Origin: an uncultured beta proteobacterium
GTDB taxonomy: Bacteria; Pseudomonadota; Gammaproteobacteria; Burkholderiales; Burkholderiaceae_C
DNA: 36,044 bases
Direction: 5' to 3'
NCBI GenBank assembly: GCA_903832285.1
Contig: CAILAY010000014.1
Span: forward strand, 1-36,044
The notes under the pieces were generated by a model. The model saw nothing but the letters and a program-made list of their open reading frames with translations. It had not been told where the DNA came from and did no database searches. Position numbers and translations under genes: made by a program. Positions 7,204 through 14,070 of the stretch are shown here, piece by piece. Position 1 is the stretch's first letter; each line of letters starts with the position of its first letter.

Positions 7204-9011
7204 GTCCAGTTCTCCAGATGCGCGCCGGCGTCGTCACGATTGGTCATGCGCCGTGCTATCGATAGTTCGGCGTCGAGATCGAATCCGGGCTCGAAATAGA
7301 GCGACTGCAGCCGCTGCTCGTAAGCCGGTCGGAACTTGAGGATCGTGTCGCGCAGCAGGTTGCAGGCTGAAGCGCCCAAGGCGCAATGCGTGGTCGCATG
7401 CATGAGCTTGTCGAGTTCGAACAGCACATCGATGTCGTAGCGTGAACCCTGGCCCGAGGCCAGCTTGTCCATGCGTTTGGCCACCAGTGCCGTTCCAACC
7501 CGGCAGGGCGTGCAGAAGCCGCAGCTTTCGTGCGCGAAGAAGTGGGCAAAGCAGCGCGCCACTTCGAACATGTCGCGACTGCGGTCGAACACCATGAAGG
7601 CACCCGCCGTGGGCACGTCCTCGAACGCGATACGGCGTCCGAATTCGTAGGGCGACAGGCACAATCCCGACGGCCCACCCACCTGCAGCGCCTGCGTGTC
7701 GCGTGCACCGCAGTCCTCCAGCATGCGGGTGATGCGCGTGCCGAACGGATATTCGTACACGCCCGGGCGCTCGCAGTCGCCGCTGATCGAGTGGATCCTG
7801 GTCCCTGTCGATTGGGGTGTTCCGATTCCTGCCCACCGTTCTCCGCCGTACAGCGCGATATGGCTGGCGGCGCAGAAGGTCTCGACGTTGTTGACGACGG
7901 TGGGTTGACCCAGATAGCCGTGCTCCACCGGAAACGGCGGGCGGATGCGCGGCGTGCCGCGCTTGCCTTCCAGGGATTCGATCAGCGCTGTCTCTTCGCC
8001 GCACACGTAAGCGCCGGCACCGACATGAATGGCGATGTCGAAATCGAAGCCCGTGTGTCCGAGGATGGTCCGGCCCAGCAGACTGGCATCGCGGCGTTGC
8101 TGCAGCACGGCCTGCAAATGTTCCAGCAGGAAGCGGTATTCGCCGCGCAGATAGACAAAACCCTGGCGTGCGCGCAGCACCAGAGCCGCGATGCTCATGC
8201 CTTCGAACAGTTCGTGGGCATGGCGCCTGAGCAGCACCCGGTCCTTGAAGGTGCCGGGCTCGCCCTCGTCCGCATTGCACACCACCACGCGCTCGGCCCC
8301 TGGCGACTGGCGGCACAGTTCCCACTTGAGGCCCGTGGCAAAGCCGGCGCCACCTCGCCCGCGCAAGTTGGAGCGCTTCATCTCGGCCAGCGTAGCATCC
8401 GGTCCCCGCACCAGCGCCACCGCGAGCGCTGCACCCGGCGTTGCAGGCTCGGCCAGCAGCAGTTCGGCGCGGCGGATGTTGTCGTGCACCTCAAACCATT
8501 GCGGCGGCCATTGGGGCACCGGCACACACTCGCGGATCAGTTCGGTCATTTGAGCCACGCGCTCGGCGTCCAGATGCGTCATAACCTGATGGTGATTGAT
8601 GAGCAGCGCCGGACCCTGGTCGCACAGACCCGTGCACGAAGTCCGGTCCACGCTCACGCGGCCATCGCTGCTCAGCCGCCCCGGCGCCACGCCCAGGCGT
8701 CGACACAGGTCCGCCAGCAGCGCCTCGCTGCCGAGCATGCGGTCGCTCACGTTGTCGCTGAACAGAACGCGGTAGCGGCCCACGGGCTGCGTGTGCAGGA
8801 AGCGATAGAAGCCGGCGACGCCCTGTACCTGAGCCAGCGTCAAACGCAGCGCTGCTGCCACTTGACTCAGGGTTTCGGGTGCCAGCCAGCCCTGCACGGC
8901 CTGAAGTTCGCGCAGGATCTGCAGCAGGGCATGGGGTTCGGTGCCATAACGCGACAGCACCCGCCCGAGGTCGCGCGCCGACGCGCTTGGGGTTGGACTG
9001 CAAGGGGTCAT
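7200..9011 (-). CDS. hoxF: NAD-reducing hydrogenase diaphorase subunit HoxF (HoxE-HoxF fusion)
   Basis: A 603-residue NAD(H)/FMN subunit, homologous to NuoE fused to NuoF, as in the Cupriavidus soluble hydrogenase. Residues 1-155 are the NuoE/HoxE-like domain. Only the second cysteine pair (C126, C130 in TSCTGLCDQ) of its usual four [2Fe-2S] ligands is present. The NuoF part has the nucleotide/FMN motif LRGRGGAGFATGLKW (216-230) and NADEGEPGTFKDR (246-258). A [4Fe-4S] site lies at SCGFCTPCRVG (C497, C500, C503) plus C543. The ATG at 9011 has a poor ribosome-binding site (AGAAG). It is the first gene of hoxFUYHW; I found no convincing sigma-54 promoter upstream, only a weak sigma-70-like TTGAAG/CATAAA pair with 17-bp spacing that would give almost no leader. 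Confidence 0.95.
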   Translation of the reverse strand: MTPCSPTPSASARDLGRVLSRYGTEPHALLQILRELQAVQGWLAPETLSQVAAALRLTLAQVQGVAGFYRFLHTQPVGRYRVLFSDNVSDRMLGSEALLADLCRRLGVAPGRLSSDGRVSVDRTSCTGLCDQGPALLINHHQVMTHLDAERVAQMTELIRECVPVPQWPPQWFEVHDNIRRAELLLAEPATPGAALAVALVRGPDATLAEMKRSNLRGRGGAGFATGLKWELCRQSPGAERVVVCNADEGEPGTFKDRVLLRRHAHELFEGMSIAALVLRARQGFVYLRGEYRFLLEHLQAVLQQRRDASLLGRTILGHTGFDFDIAIHVGAGAYVCGEETALIESLEGKRGTPRIRPPFPVEHGYLGQPTVVNNVETFCAASHIALYGGERWAGIGTPQSTGTRIHSISGDCERPGVYEYPFGTRITRMLEDCGARDTQALQVGGPSGLCLSPYEFGRRIAFEDVPTAGAFMVFDRSRDMFEVARCFAHFFAHESCGFCTPCRVGTALVAKRMDKLASGQGSRYDIDVLFELDKLMHATTHCALGASACNLLRDTILKFRPAYEQRLQSLYFEPGFDLDAELSIARRMTNRDDAGAHLENWT

Positions 9012-9064
9012 GGACTTCTTTTATGCGTGGTTTCAAACCTGGCTTCAAAGTCTAGTGACGGACC

Positions 9065-9080
9065 GTGCACGGAACTTGCT
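9065..9080 (+). promoter_or_regulatory. Imperfect sigma-54-like promoter upstream of the Rieske gene
   Basis: GTGCACGGAACTTGCT resembles the -24/-12 consensus TGGCACG-N4-TTGCW. The -12 half is perfect and GCACG of the -24 half is kept, but the essential GG at -24 reads TG. The predicted start of transcription would be near 9091, about 65 bases before the Rieske ATG. It is tentative because of the -24 mismatch, and interesting only because clear sigma-54 promoters lie 1.4-1.6 kb away. Confidence 0.3.
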
Positions 9081-9095
9081 GCAGATCAATCCATA

Positions 9096-9107
9096 GGTCT
9101 TGAGACC
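9096..9107. repeat. Short inverted repeat in hoxF/Rieske divergent region
   Basis: GGTCT-TG-AGACC is a perfect 5-bp inverted repeat with a 2-base centre. It sits in the 144-bp space between the divergent hoxF and Rieske genes. It could be an operator half-site pair, but such short repeats arise by chance and I cannot assign a protein to it. Confidence 0.25.
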
Positions 9108-9155
9108 GCGCTGGTGGCAAGTGCAACCGGCCACGATTGGAAATGGGGAACAGCC

Positions 9156-9689
9156 ATGAAGCAGGCGGGCGACAACCAGCGCCGACGCATTCTGTTGGCA
9201 ACCGGAGCGACGGTGCTGGCGTGCGGCGCTGCGGCCGTACTCAACCGGAGTTGCAGCAGGATTGCCTACCCCAAGGGGTCACCACTGCCCTTCGACCTGG
9301 GCCAACTTCCACCAGGCAAATTGATGACGCTTGACTGGCAGGGCCTGCCGGTCTGGTTGCTGCGTCGCACTGCCGCCGAGATTGAATCACTCGCCGCGCA
9401 CGAAGCGCGCCTGACGGACCCCGAGTCGCAGGCATCAGCGCAGCCTGCAGGCTGTCGCAATCGCCACCGCTCACTGCGCCCCGAAATCTTTGTCGCTATA
9501 GGGCTATGCACACACCAGGGTTGCACGCCGGCGCTGACTGGGGTCGGTGGCTTTCTTTGTCCCTGCCACTCCTCCCGCTACGACCTCGCTGGGCGCGTCT
9601 TCAAAGTCGGGCCGGCACCGGCCAATCTGGTGATTCCGGCCTATCGGTACGAAGGTGCAGACCGGCTGACCCTCGGCGAAGAGAGCTGA
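9156..9689 (+). CDS. Stand-alone Tat-anchored Rieske [2Fe-2S] protein
   Basis: A 177-residue Rieske iron-sulfur protein of the PetA (bc1 complex) type. The N-terminus NQRRRILLATG followed by a hydrophobic stretch (about 13-29) is a twin-arginine signal/anchor, placing the Rieske head in the periplasm. Cluster boxes are CTHQGC (about 118-123) and CPCHSS (about 134-139), and the bc1-like PAPANLVIPAYRY follows. Neither cytochrome b nor c1 is nearby. The frame is open far upstream, but that part is antisense to hoxF; ATG 9156 opens the Tat signal and has GGGGA (9145-9149) 6 bases before it. It is convergent with hupE. Its role is not known; its place in the island suggests electron transfer from a hydrogenase (inference). 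Confidence 0.88.
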   Translation: MKQAGDNQRRRILLATGATVLACGAAAVLNRSCSRIAYPKGSPLPFDLGQLPPGKLMTLDWQGLPVWLLRRTAAEIESLAAHEARLTDPESQASAQPAGCRNRHRSLRPEIFVAIGLCTHQGCTPALTGVGGFLCPCHSSRYDLAGRVFKVGPAPANLVIPAYRYEGADRLTLGEES

Positions 9690-9724
9690 AACGCTGCCAC
9701 CGGCCTGCCCGGCGCCCGATCAAC

Positions 9725-10327
9725 TCAGACCTGGCTGAACAGGTACAGGCCGGCCGCACCGCACGCGGAACCCAGGGCGGTGATTGCCCAACCGCCCTGG
9801 CTGGCCAGATGACGACGGATACTCAAACCCGCCAGCACCCCGCCAAAGTGCAGTGCCGCTGTGGTCGCGAGGAAGCCGGCGGCGTATGCAATGAAGCCGG
9901 AGGCGGGTGCTTCCGCGCCGTGTGCCAGGCCGTGAAGTGACGCTGCCAGAGCGATCGTCCCAAGCCCAAAGGAGGCCGTCATCTGTTGACGGGAAAAGAT
10001 CAGCATGACACCGAACAAGGCCACGCTCAGCGAAATCATGTGTTCGAGGAAGGGAACGGTGACGCCGATCGCGCCCAACGCCGCGCTCACGATCAGAGAC
10101 AGCATGAATGTCGTCGGCCCCCACCAGGCCTTGGTAGCGGGAAGCGCACAGACCGACCAGATACCCACCGCCACCATGGCCAGCAGGTGATCCATGCCAA
10201 AGGGGTGGGCCAAGCCTTCCAGAACATCCGAAGTTCCGTGGCCCGTGTGGGCCTCAGCCACTCCCGCAGCCAGTGCCAGACCGCCCATGGCAATCATGCG
10301 CAGTGATTTGTAGGACAAGGATTTCAT
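9725..10327 (-). CDS. hupE: HupE/UreJ-family membrane protein, probable nickel/cobalt transporter
   Basis: A 200-residue integral membrane protein of the HupE/UreJ family, thought to import nickel for hydrogenase or urease. A signal-like N-terminus (1-26, ending AEA-HTGHG) is followed by the family motif HPFGMDHLLAMVAVG (41-55; H41, D46, H47). About six hydrophobic segments follow, with a second His-bearing motif LHGLAHG near 131-137. The ATG at 10327 is preceded by CTCCGGAG. It is transcribed away from the hyb operon and its upstream region carries its own sigma-54 promoter, so it is probably induced together with the hydrogenases. Transport of nickel is family knowledge, not shown here. Confidence 0.9.
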   Translation of the reverse strand: MKSLSYKSLRMIAMGGLALAAGVAEAHTGHGTSDVLEGLAHPFGMDHLLAMVAVGIWSVCALPATKAWWGPTTFMLSLIVSAALGAIGVTVPFLEHMISLSVALFGVMLIFSRQQMTASFGLGTIALAASLHGLAHGAEAPASGFIAYAAGFLATTAALHFGGVLAGLSIRRHLASQGGWAITALGSACGAAGLYLFSQV

Positions 10328-10438
10328 GGTTAGTCTCCGGAGTTGGGTTCAACAACAATTGTGCTTAATACGCTCGGTAACTCAAAGGATTGCGCTGGTG
10401 CAGTGTGCCACCCACCACTGGCCCGCAGGTTAGAGGTC

Positions 10439-10453
10439 GCAAATTCCGTGCCC
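10439..10453 (-). promoter_or_regulatory. Sigma-54 promoter for hupE
   Basis: Read on the minus strand this is GGGCACGGAATTTGC: the -24 element GGCACG and -12 element TTGC with exactly ten bases between the invariant GG and GC. The predicted transcription start is near 10427, giving a ~100-base leader before hupE. The match is close to the consensus TGGCACG-N4-TTGC. No experiment supports it here, and the consensus is the only evidence besides position. Confidence 0.65.
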
Positions 10454-10522
10454 ACGCCCAGACCCGACGTGGCGTCACCGAAACACGGCGAGACGCCGGA
10501 AGCGGCAACGGTCGAAGTGAAT

Positions 10523-10535
10523 CCGGTACCGGTTA
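10523..10535. promoter_or_regulatory. Candidate activator site 1 (TACCGGT palindrome)
   Basis: CCGGTACCGGTTA contains the core TACCGGT(T/A)A shared with a second site exactly 33 bp away. It lies about 130 bp upstream of the predicted hybO start and about 103 bp upstream of the predicted hupE start, the usual distance for an NtrC-family enhancer. HoxA is the obvious candidate binder (inference). Confidence 0.45.
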
Positions 10536-10542
10536 GTTGACA

Positions 10543-10557
10543 GATTATTAAGTAATC
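10543..10557. repeat. AT-rich inverted repeat at the centre of the control region
   Basis: GATTA-TTAAG-TAATC is a perfect 5-bp inverted repeat centred at 10550, between the two TACCGGT sites. It does not match the IHF consensus well. It may be a bending or binding element or a chance AT-rich repeat. Confidence 0.3.
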
Positions 10558-10558
10558 A

Positions 10559-10568
10559 TTACCGGTAA
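10559..10568. promoter_or_regulatory. Candidate activator site 2 (TTACCGGTAA palindrome)
   Basis: TTACCGGTAA is a perfect 10-bp palindrome sharing the core of the site at 10526-10535, with centres 33 bp apart (about three helical turns). It is about 98 bp upstream of the predicted hybO start and 136 bp upstream of that of hupE. It is a candidate HoxA enhancer site. Confidence 0.5.
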
Positions 10569-10634
10569 AAATCTGACTCTCCTGGAGATCACTTTTCGGT
10601 GCAGTTCTCACAGTAACACCGGGCCGCTCCAGCG

Positions 10635-10650
10635 TGGCGCGCAATTTGCT
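10635..10650 (+). promoter_or_regulatory. Sigma-54 promoter for the hyb-hyp-hox operon
   Basis: TGGCGCGCAATTTGCT has the invariant GG and GC separated by ten bases and one deviation from TGGCACG (A to G). The predicted transcription start is near 10661, about 40 bases before the hybO ATG. The operon ends in an NtrC-family gene (hoxA) that carries the sigma-54-contacting GAFTGA motif, which fits this promoter type. Confidence 0.75.
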
Positions 10651-10700
10651 TTCTGCTGCCTCATCAGGCCACACGCGACCTGGCTCAATGAGGAGACGAC

Positions 10701-11882
10701 ATGGGCGACATGAATGAGATCTTTGACCTCGGCCGTAAAACCTTAGGCGAAGTGGAGCGACGCCTCGACATGTCGAGGCGCGACTATTTGCAGTTTTGTG
10801 CGACGTTGGCCGTCACCATGGGACTGCCGTCGGGCGCCGAGGCCGCAGTGGCCAAGGCGATTGAATCTGCACCGCGACCCTCGGTCATCTGGCTGCATTT
10901 CCAGGAATGCACGGGCTGCACAGAATCGCTGTTGCGGGCCGAGCATCCGACGTTGGAAAAATTGATCCTGGATGTCATCTCCCTCGATTACCACGAGACC
11001 TTGATGGCCGCGGCTGGACATCAGGCCGAAGCCGCGCGCAAGGACGCGATGAAGGCCCACAAAGGCAAGTACGTACTGGTGGTCGAAGGGGCGATTCCGG
11101 TCAAGGACAACGGCATCTACTGCAAAGTGGGCGGCCACACCGCGATCGATTTATTGAAGGAGTGCGCCGCCGATGCCGCCGCGGTGATTGCGATCGGCTC
11201 CTGTGCTTCCTGGGGCGGCATGCCGTCTACCGGACCCAACCCGACGGGCGCCTCCAGCGTGGCTGAAGTGCTGGGCAAACCGGTGGTGACGATTCCCGGC
11301 TGTCCGCCCAATCCGTATAACTTCCTCGCCACGGTCGTGCACTTCCTTACCTTCGGCAAGTTGCCCGACGTGGACAAACTGGGCCGACCGAAGTTCGCAT
11401 ACTCGCGCCTGATCCACGAAAACTGCGAGCGCCGCGCGCACTTCGATGCTGGCCGCTTTGCGATGGAGTTTGGCGATGCCGGACACCGCCAGGGTTACTG
11501 CCTTTACAAGCTCGGTTGCAAAGGACCGGAGACCTACAACAACTGCTCCACCCTGGGCTTTGGCGACGCGGGCGAGAACAACTGGCCAGTGGGCTGCGGC
11601 CACCCGTGCATCGGTTGCAGCGAGAAGGGTGTGGGCTTCATCAAACCGATCCACCAGGTGGCGAAGATGCTCAACGTCGCACCGCCCCTGCAGTACGCCA
11701 GGATCGTGGAAGAACAGGGCAAGGCCGCATCTTTTGCGTCCGCTGCGGCACTCGCCGCATTGGCGGGCGCAGCGGCCGGTGCAGCCGTGATGCTGACCCG
11801 CAATCTGGGCTTGTCACACGCGGCGCAGCAAGCGCAAGACGCCAAGGCTGAGGGCCAGGCCCAAGACAAGGCGCGGGTGTAA
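10701..11882 (+). CDS. hybO: Membrane-bound [NiFe] hydrogenase small subunit (HybO type)
   Basis: A 393-residue Fe-S small subunit of a Hyd-2-type uptake hydrogenase. The Tat motif SRRDYLQF is at 25-32. The proximal cluster begins ECTGCTES (C70, C73), with further ligands in GSCASWGG and PGCPPNP. The C-terminal half holds the medial and distal cluster cysteines (KGPETYNNCS, GHPCIGCSEKG). A hydrophobic Ala-rich helix near 345-368 anchors the exported enzyme. The extra cysteines of O2-tolerant hydrogenases are absent: glycine sits in ECTGC and in ASWGG. ATG 10701 has AGGAG five bases upstream. It is the first gene of a fifteen-gene operon. The sequence closely resembles E. coli HybO along its length. 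Confidence 0.95.
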   Translation: MGDMNEIFDLGRKTLGEVERRLDMSRRDYLQFCATLAVTMGLPSGAEAAVAKAIESAPRPSVIWLHFQECTGCTESLLRAEHPTLEKLILDVISLDYHETLMAAAGHQAEAARKDAMKAHKGKYVLVVEGAIPVKDNGIYCKVGGHTAIDLLKECAADAAAVIAIGSCASWGGMPSTGPNPTGASSVAEVLGKPVVTIPGCPPNPYNFLATVVHFLTFGKLPDVDKLGRPKFAYSRLIHENCERRAHFDAGRFAMEFGDAGHRQGYCLYKLGCKGPETYNNCSTLGFGDAGENNWPVGCGHPCIGCSEKGVGFIKPIHQVAKMLNVAPPLQYARIVEEQGKAASFASAAALAALAGAAAGAAVMLTRNLGLSHAAQQAQDAKAEGQAQDKARV

Positions 11883-11884
11883 TC

Positions 11885-12886
11885 ATGAACACGCGTCGCG
11901 GCTTCCTCAAAGGGGTTCTCGCGGGCGGTGCTGCGGTGACGACTGCCGTGGTAGCACCCCCCGCCTGTGCCAGGGATACCCATCAGCGACCCGAGCAAGC
12001 GCTGGGTCTGCTCTACGACGCGACCCTGTGCATCGGTTGCAAGGCCTGCGTGGCTGCGTGCAAGGAGGCGAACAACAATCCGCCGGAGTTTTCCACCGAG
12101 GACCACCTTTGGGATACGCCGCTCGACACCTCGGGCCACACCTTCAACCTGATCAAGATGTACCGCAACGGCACGATGGAAACGAAGGATGCCGAGGTCA
12201 ACGGCTACGCCTTCATGAAGACCTCGTGCATGCACTGCGCCGACCCGTCATGCGTATCGGCCTGCCCGGTGTCGGCCATGACCAAGGACCCGGTCACCGG
12301 CGTCGTGGGCTATGACCCGGACATCTGCGTCGGTTGCCGCTACTGCGTGGTCGCCTGTCCATTCGGTATTCCGAAATATCAGTACGACTCGCCCACCGGC
12401 AAGATCGGCAAGTGCGAGCTTTGCCGCCATCGCTACAAAGACGGCCATTATTCGGCCTGCGCCGAGGTCTGCCCCACGGGCGCCACGCTCTATGGCAAGA
12501 CCACCGACCTGCTGGCTGAAGCCAGGCGACGCATTGCCCTGAAACCCGGCGCCGTCACCCGCTATCCGCGCGGCAAGATCGGCGGACCCGATCAGAGTTA
12601 CGAAGCGCCCGTGGGCAAGTACCTGCAGCACGTGTACGGTGAGACCGAGTACGGTGGCACGCAGGTGCTCAAACTCTCGGGCGTGAATTTCGCCAAGGTC
12701 GGCATGCCTGACCTGCCGCCCAAGTCGTCAGCGTCCACCTCGGAGACGATTCAACATTCGCTTTACGGCGGCCTGCTGATGCCGATTGCGGTGTTGGGAG
12801 CATTGAGCTTCGTCGCCAGGAAGAACGTCCACGACGAGGACGATTCGAATGACGATCCTTCCGGCAGCGGAACCGGGGAGAAATGA
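11885..12886 (+). CDS. hybA: Hydrogenase periplasmic ferredoxin-like subunit HybA
   Basis: A 333-residue Fe-S protein linking the HybO/HybC core to the membrane subunit HybB. The Tat signal NTRRGFLKG is at 2-10. Four [4Fe-4S] motifs are present: C49/52/55/59, C115/118/123/127, C148/151/154/158 and C177/180/192/196. A C-terminal hydrophobic segment at about 293-311 should anchor it to the membrane, as in E. coli HybA. The start is 2 bp after the hybO stop, and the end overlaps hybB by 4 bases. Electrons are expected to pass from the small subunit through these clusters to quinone via HybB. Confidence 0.93.
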   Translation: MNTRRGFLKGVLAGGAAVTTAVVAPPACARDTHQRPEQALGLLYDATLCIGCKACVAACKEANNNPPEFSTEDHLWDTPLDTSGHTFNLIKMYRNGTMETKDAEVNGYAFMKTSCMHCADPSCVSACPVSAMTKDPVTGVVGYDPDICVGCRYCVVACPFGIPKYQYDSPTGKIGKCELCRHRYKDGHYSACAEVCPTGATLYGKTTDLLAEARRRIALKPGAVTRYPRGKIGGPDQSYEAPVGKYLQHVYGETEYGGTQVLKLSGVNFAKVGMPDLPPKSSASTSETIQHSLYGGLLMPIAVLGALSFVARKNVHDEDDSNDDPSGSGTGEK

Positions 12887-14055
12887 ACATGACCCAACAA
12901 CATGCAGCACCCGCGCCGATCGGCGGCAGCCTGTTCAACGCCGCGACTCTCGTGTGCGGTGTTCTCGTCGTCATCATGGCGTCCATACTTCTGGTGCGCT
13001 TTGTTTTCGGCTTGGGAGCGGTCACCAACGTCAGCGACGGCTACTCCTGGGGTATCTGGGTCGTGGTCGATGTGATGGTCGGTTCGGCCCTGGCCTGCGG
13101 CGGCTTTTCGGTGGCGCTGCTGGTCTATATCTTCAACAAGGGTGAGTACCACCCGCTGGTGCGCCCGGCGCTGCTGGCCAGTCTGTTTGGTTACACGCTG
13201 GCCGGCGGCGGCATCTTCTTCGACCTGGGTCGCTGGTGGAACTTCTGGCACATCTTCTGGCCCAGCTATTCCAATCCCAACTCCGTGATGTTCGAGGTCG
13301 CGGCCTGCGTCACGGCCTACATCGTCGTGATGTGGATCGAGTTCTCGCCCGTGTTCCTGGAAAAGCTGGGGCTGCGTGACCTGAAGAAGAAACTCAACAA
13401 GACGCTGTTCTTCTTCATCGCCCTCGGCATCGTTTTACCGCTCATGCACCAGTCGTCATTGGGTACGATGCTGGTGGTGATGGGCGGCCAGGTGAACCCG
13501 CTGTGGCAGACGCCCGCCGTACCGCTGATCTATCTGCTCACGGCCATCATCATCGGCTATGGCGTAGTGCTGTTCGAGTCCTGTGTCGCCGCGTCGAGCT
13601 ACCGGCGCAGCATCGAAGTGCACCTGCTGAATCCGATGTCCAAAATCATGCTCGGCGTGCTGGCAGTCTATCTGGCCGTGCGCTTCGGGGACCTGCTGAT
13701 TCGCGGCGCCATGGGCGAGGCCTTCAAACCCAGCTTCGTGGCGCTGTCGTTCTGGGTCGAAAACATCTGCTTCGTTGCTCCCTTCGTCCTGATCGGCAAC
13801 GTCGTGGCGCGTCGCAATCCGGCGCGGCTGTTTTTGGCCGGTCTGGCCATCATGCTGGGCGGCAGCCTGCTTAGGATCAACGGTTTCCTCATTGGCTACC
13901 AGCATTTCACGGGGTCCGGATGGACCTATTTCCCGTCGTTCACCGAGGTGATGGTGACGCTGGGAATGTTCGCGGTCGAGGTTCTCGGTTACATCATCAT
14001 CACCCGTCGTTTCCCGGTTTTGCCTCGGGAAGATGTGCGGTTGGCCCACTCATAA
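12883..14055 (+). CDS. hybB: Hydrogenase integral membrane subunit HybB (NrfD-like)
   Basis: A 390-residue membrane protein with about ten hydrophobic segments, of the NrfD/PsrC-like HybB family. It contains no haem-ligand pattern like that of HyaC/HoxZ cytochrome b; quinone reduction occurs through this subunit without haem. SWGIWVVVDVMVGSALACGG and the FDLGRWWNFWHIFWP region are typical. The ATG at 12883 overlaps the hybA stop (ATGA); a second in-frame ATG at 12889 is also possible. Its presence instead of a HoxZ-type cytochrome shows that the membrane enzyme is Hyd-2-like. Confidence 0.93.
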   Translation: MNMTQQHAAPAPIGGSLFNAATLVCGVLVVIMASILLVRFVFGLGAVTNVSDGYSWGIWVVVDVMVGSALACGGFSVALLVYIFNKGEYHPLVRPALLASLFGYTLAGGGIFFDLGRWWNFWHIFWPSYSNPNSVMFEVAACVTAYIVVMWIEFSPVFLEKLGLRDLKKKLNKTLFFFIALGIVLPLMHQSSLGTMLVVMGGQVNPLWQTPAVPLIYLLTAIIIGYGVVLFESCVAASSYRRSIEVHLLNPMSKIMLGVLAVYLAVRFGDLLIRGAMGEAFKPSFVALSFWVENICFVAPFVLIGNVVARRNPARLFLAGLAIMLGGSLLRINGFLIGYQHFTGSGWTYFPSFTEVMVTLGMFAVEVLGYIIITRRFPVLPREDVRLAHS

Positions 14056-14070
14056 AGATGGAGACAGAAA

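Larger units (their letters stand above)
10328..10700. promoter_or_regulatory. Divergent control region between hupE and hybO
   Basis: A 373-bp gene-free region. It holds a minus-strand sigma-54 promoter for hupE (10439-10453), a plus-strand one for hybO (10635-10650), and between them two TACCGGT-type palindromes flanking an AT-rich inverted repeat. The layout suggests one enhancer serving two promoters. Open frames across it on the minus strand have no ribosome-binding site or recognisable product. Confidence 0.75.

Noticed and set aside
7530-9155. 542 open codons on the plus strand directly upstream of and in frame with the Rieske gene, suggesting a 719-residue fusion.
   Set aside because: It lies antisense to the well-conserved hoxF, reads as Arg/Gln/His-rich low-quality sequence, and the Rieske Tat signal begins cleanly at ATG 9156.
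9012-9155. Search for a sigma-54 promoter reading into hoxF.
   Set aside because: On the minus strand no GG-N10-GC match with TGGCAC/TTGC elements was found; nearest candidates have spacings of 8, 11 or 12.
10330-10674. 114-codon minus-strand frame in the hupE-hybO intergenic region.
   Set aside because: It overlaps both sigma-54 promoters, has no ribosome-binding site and no protein-like composition; the region is better explained as control DNA.
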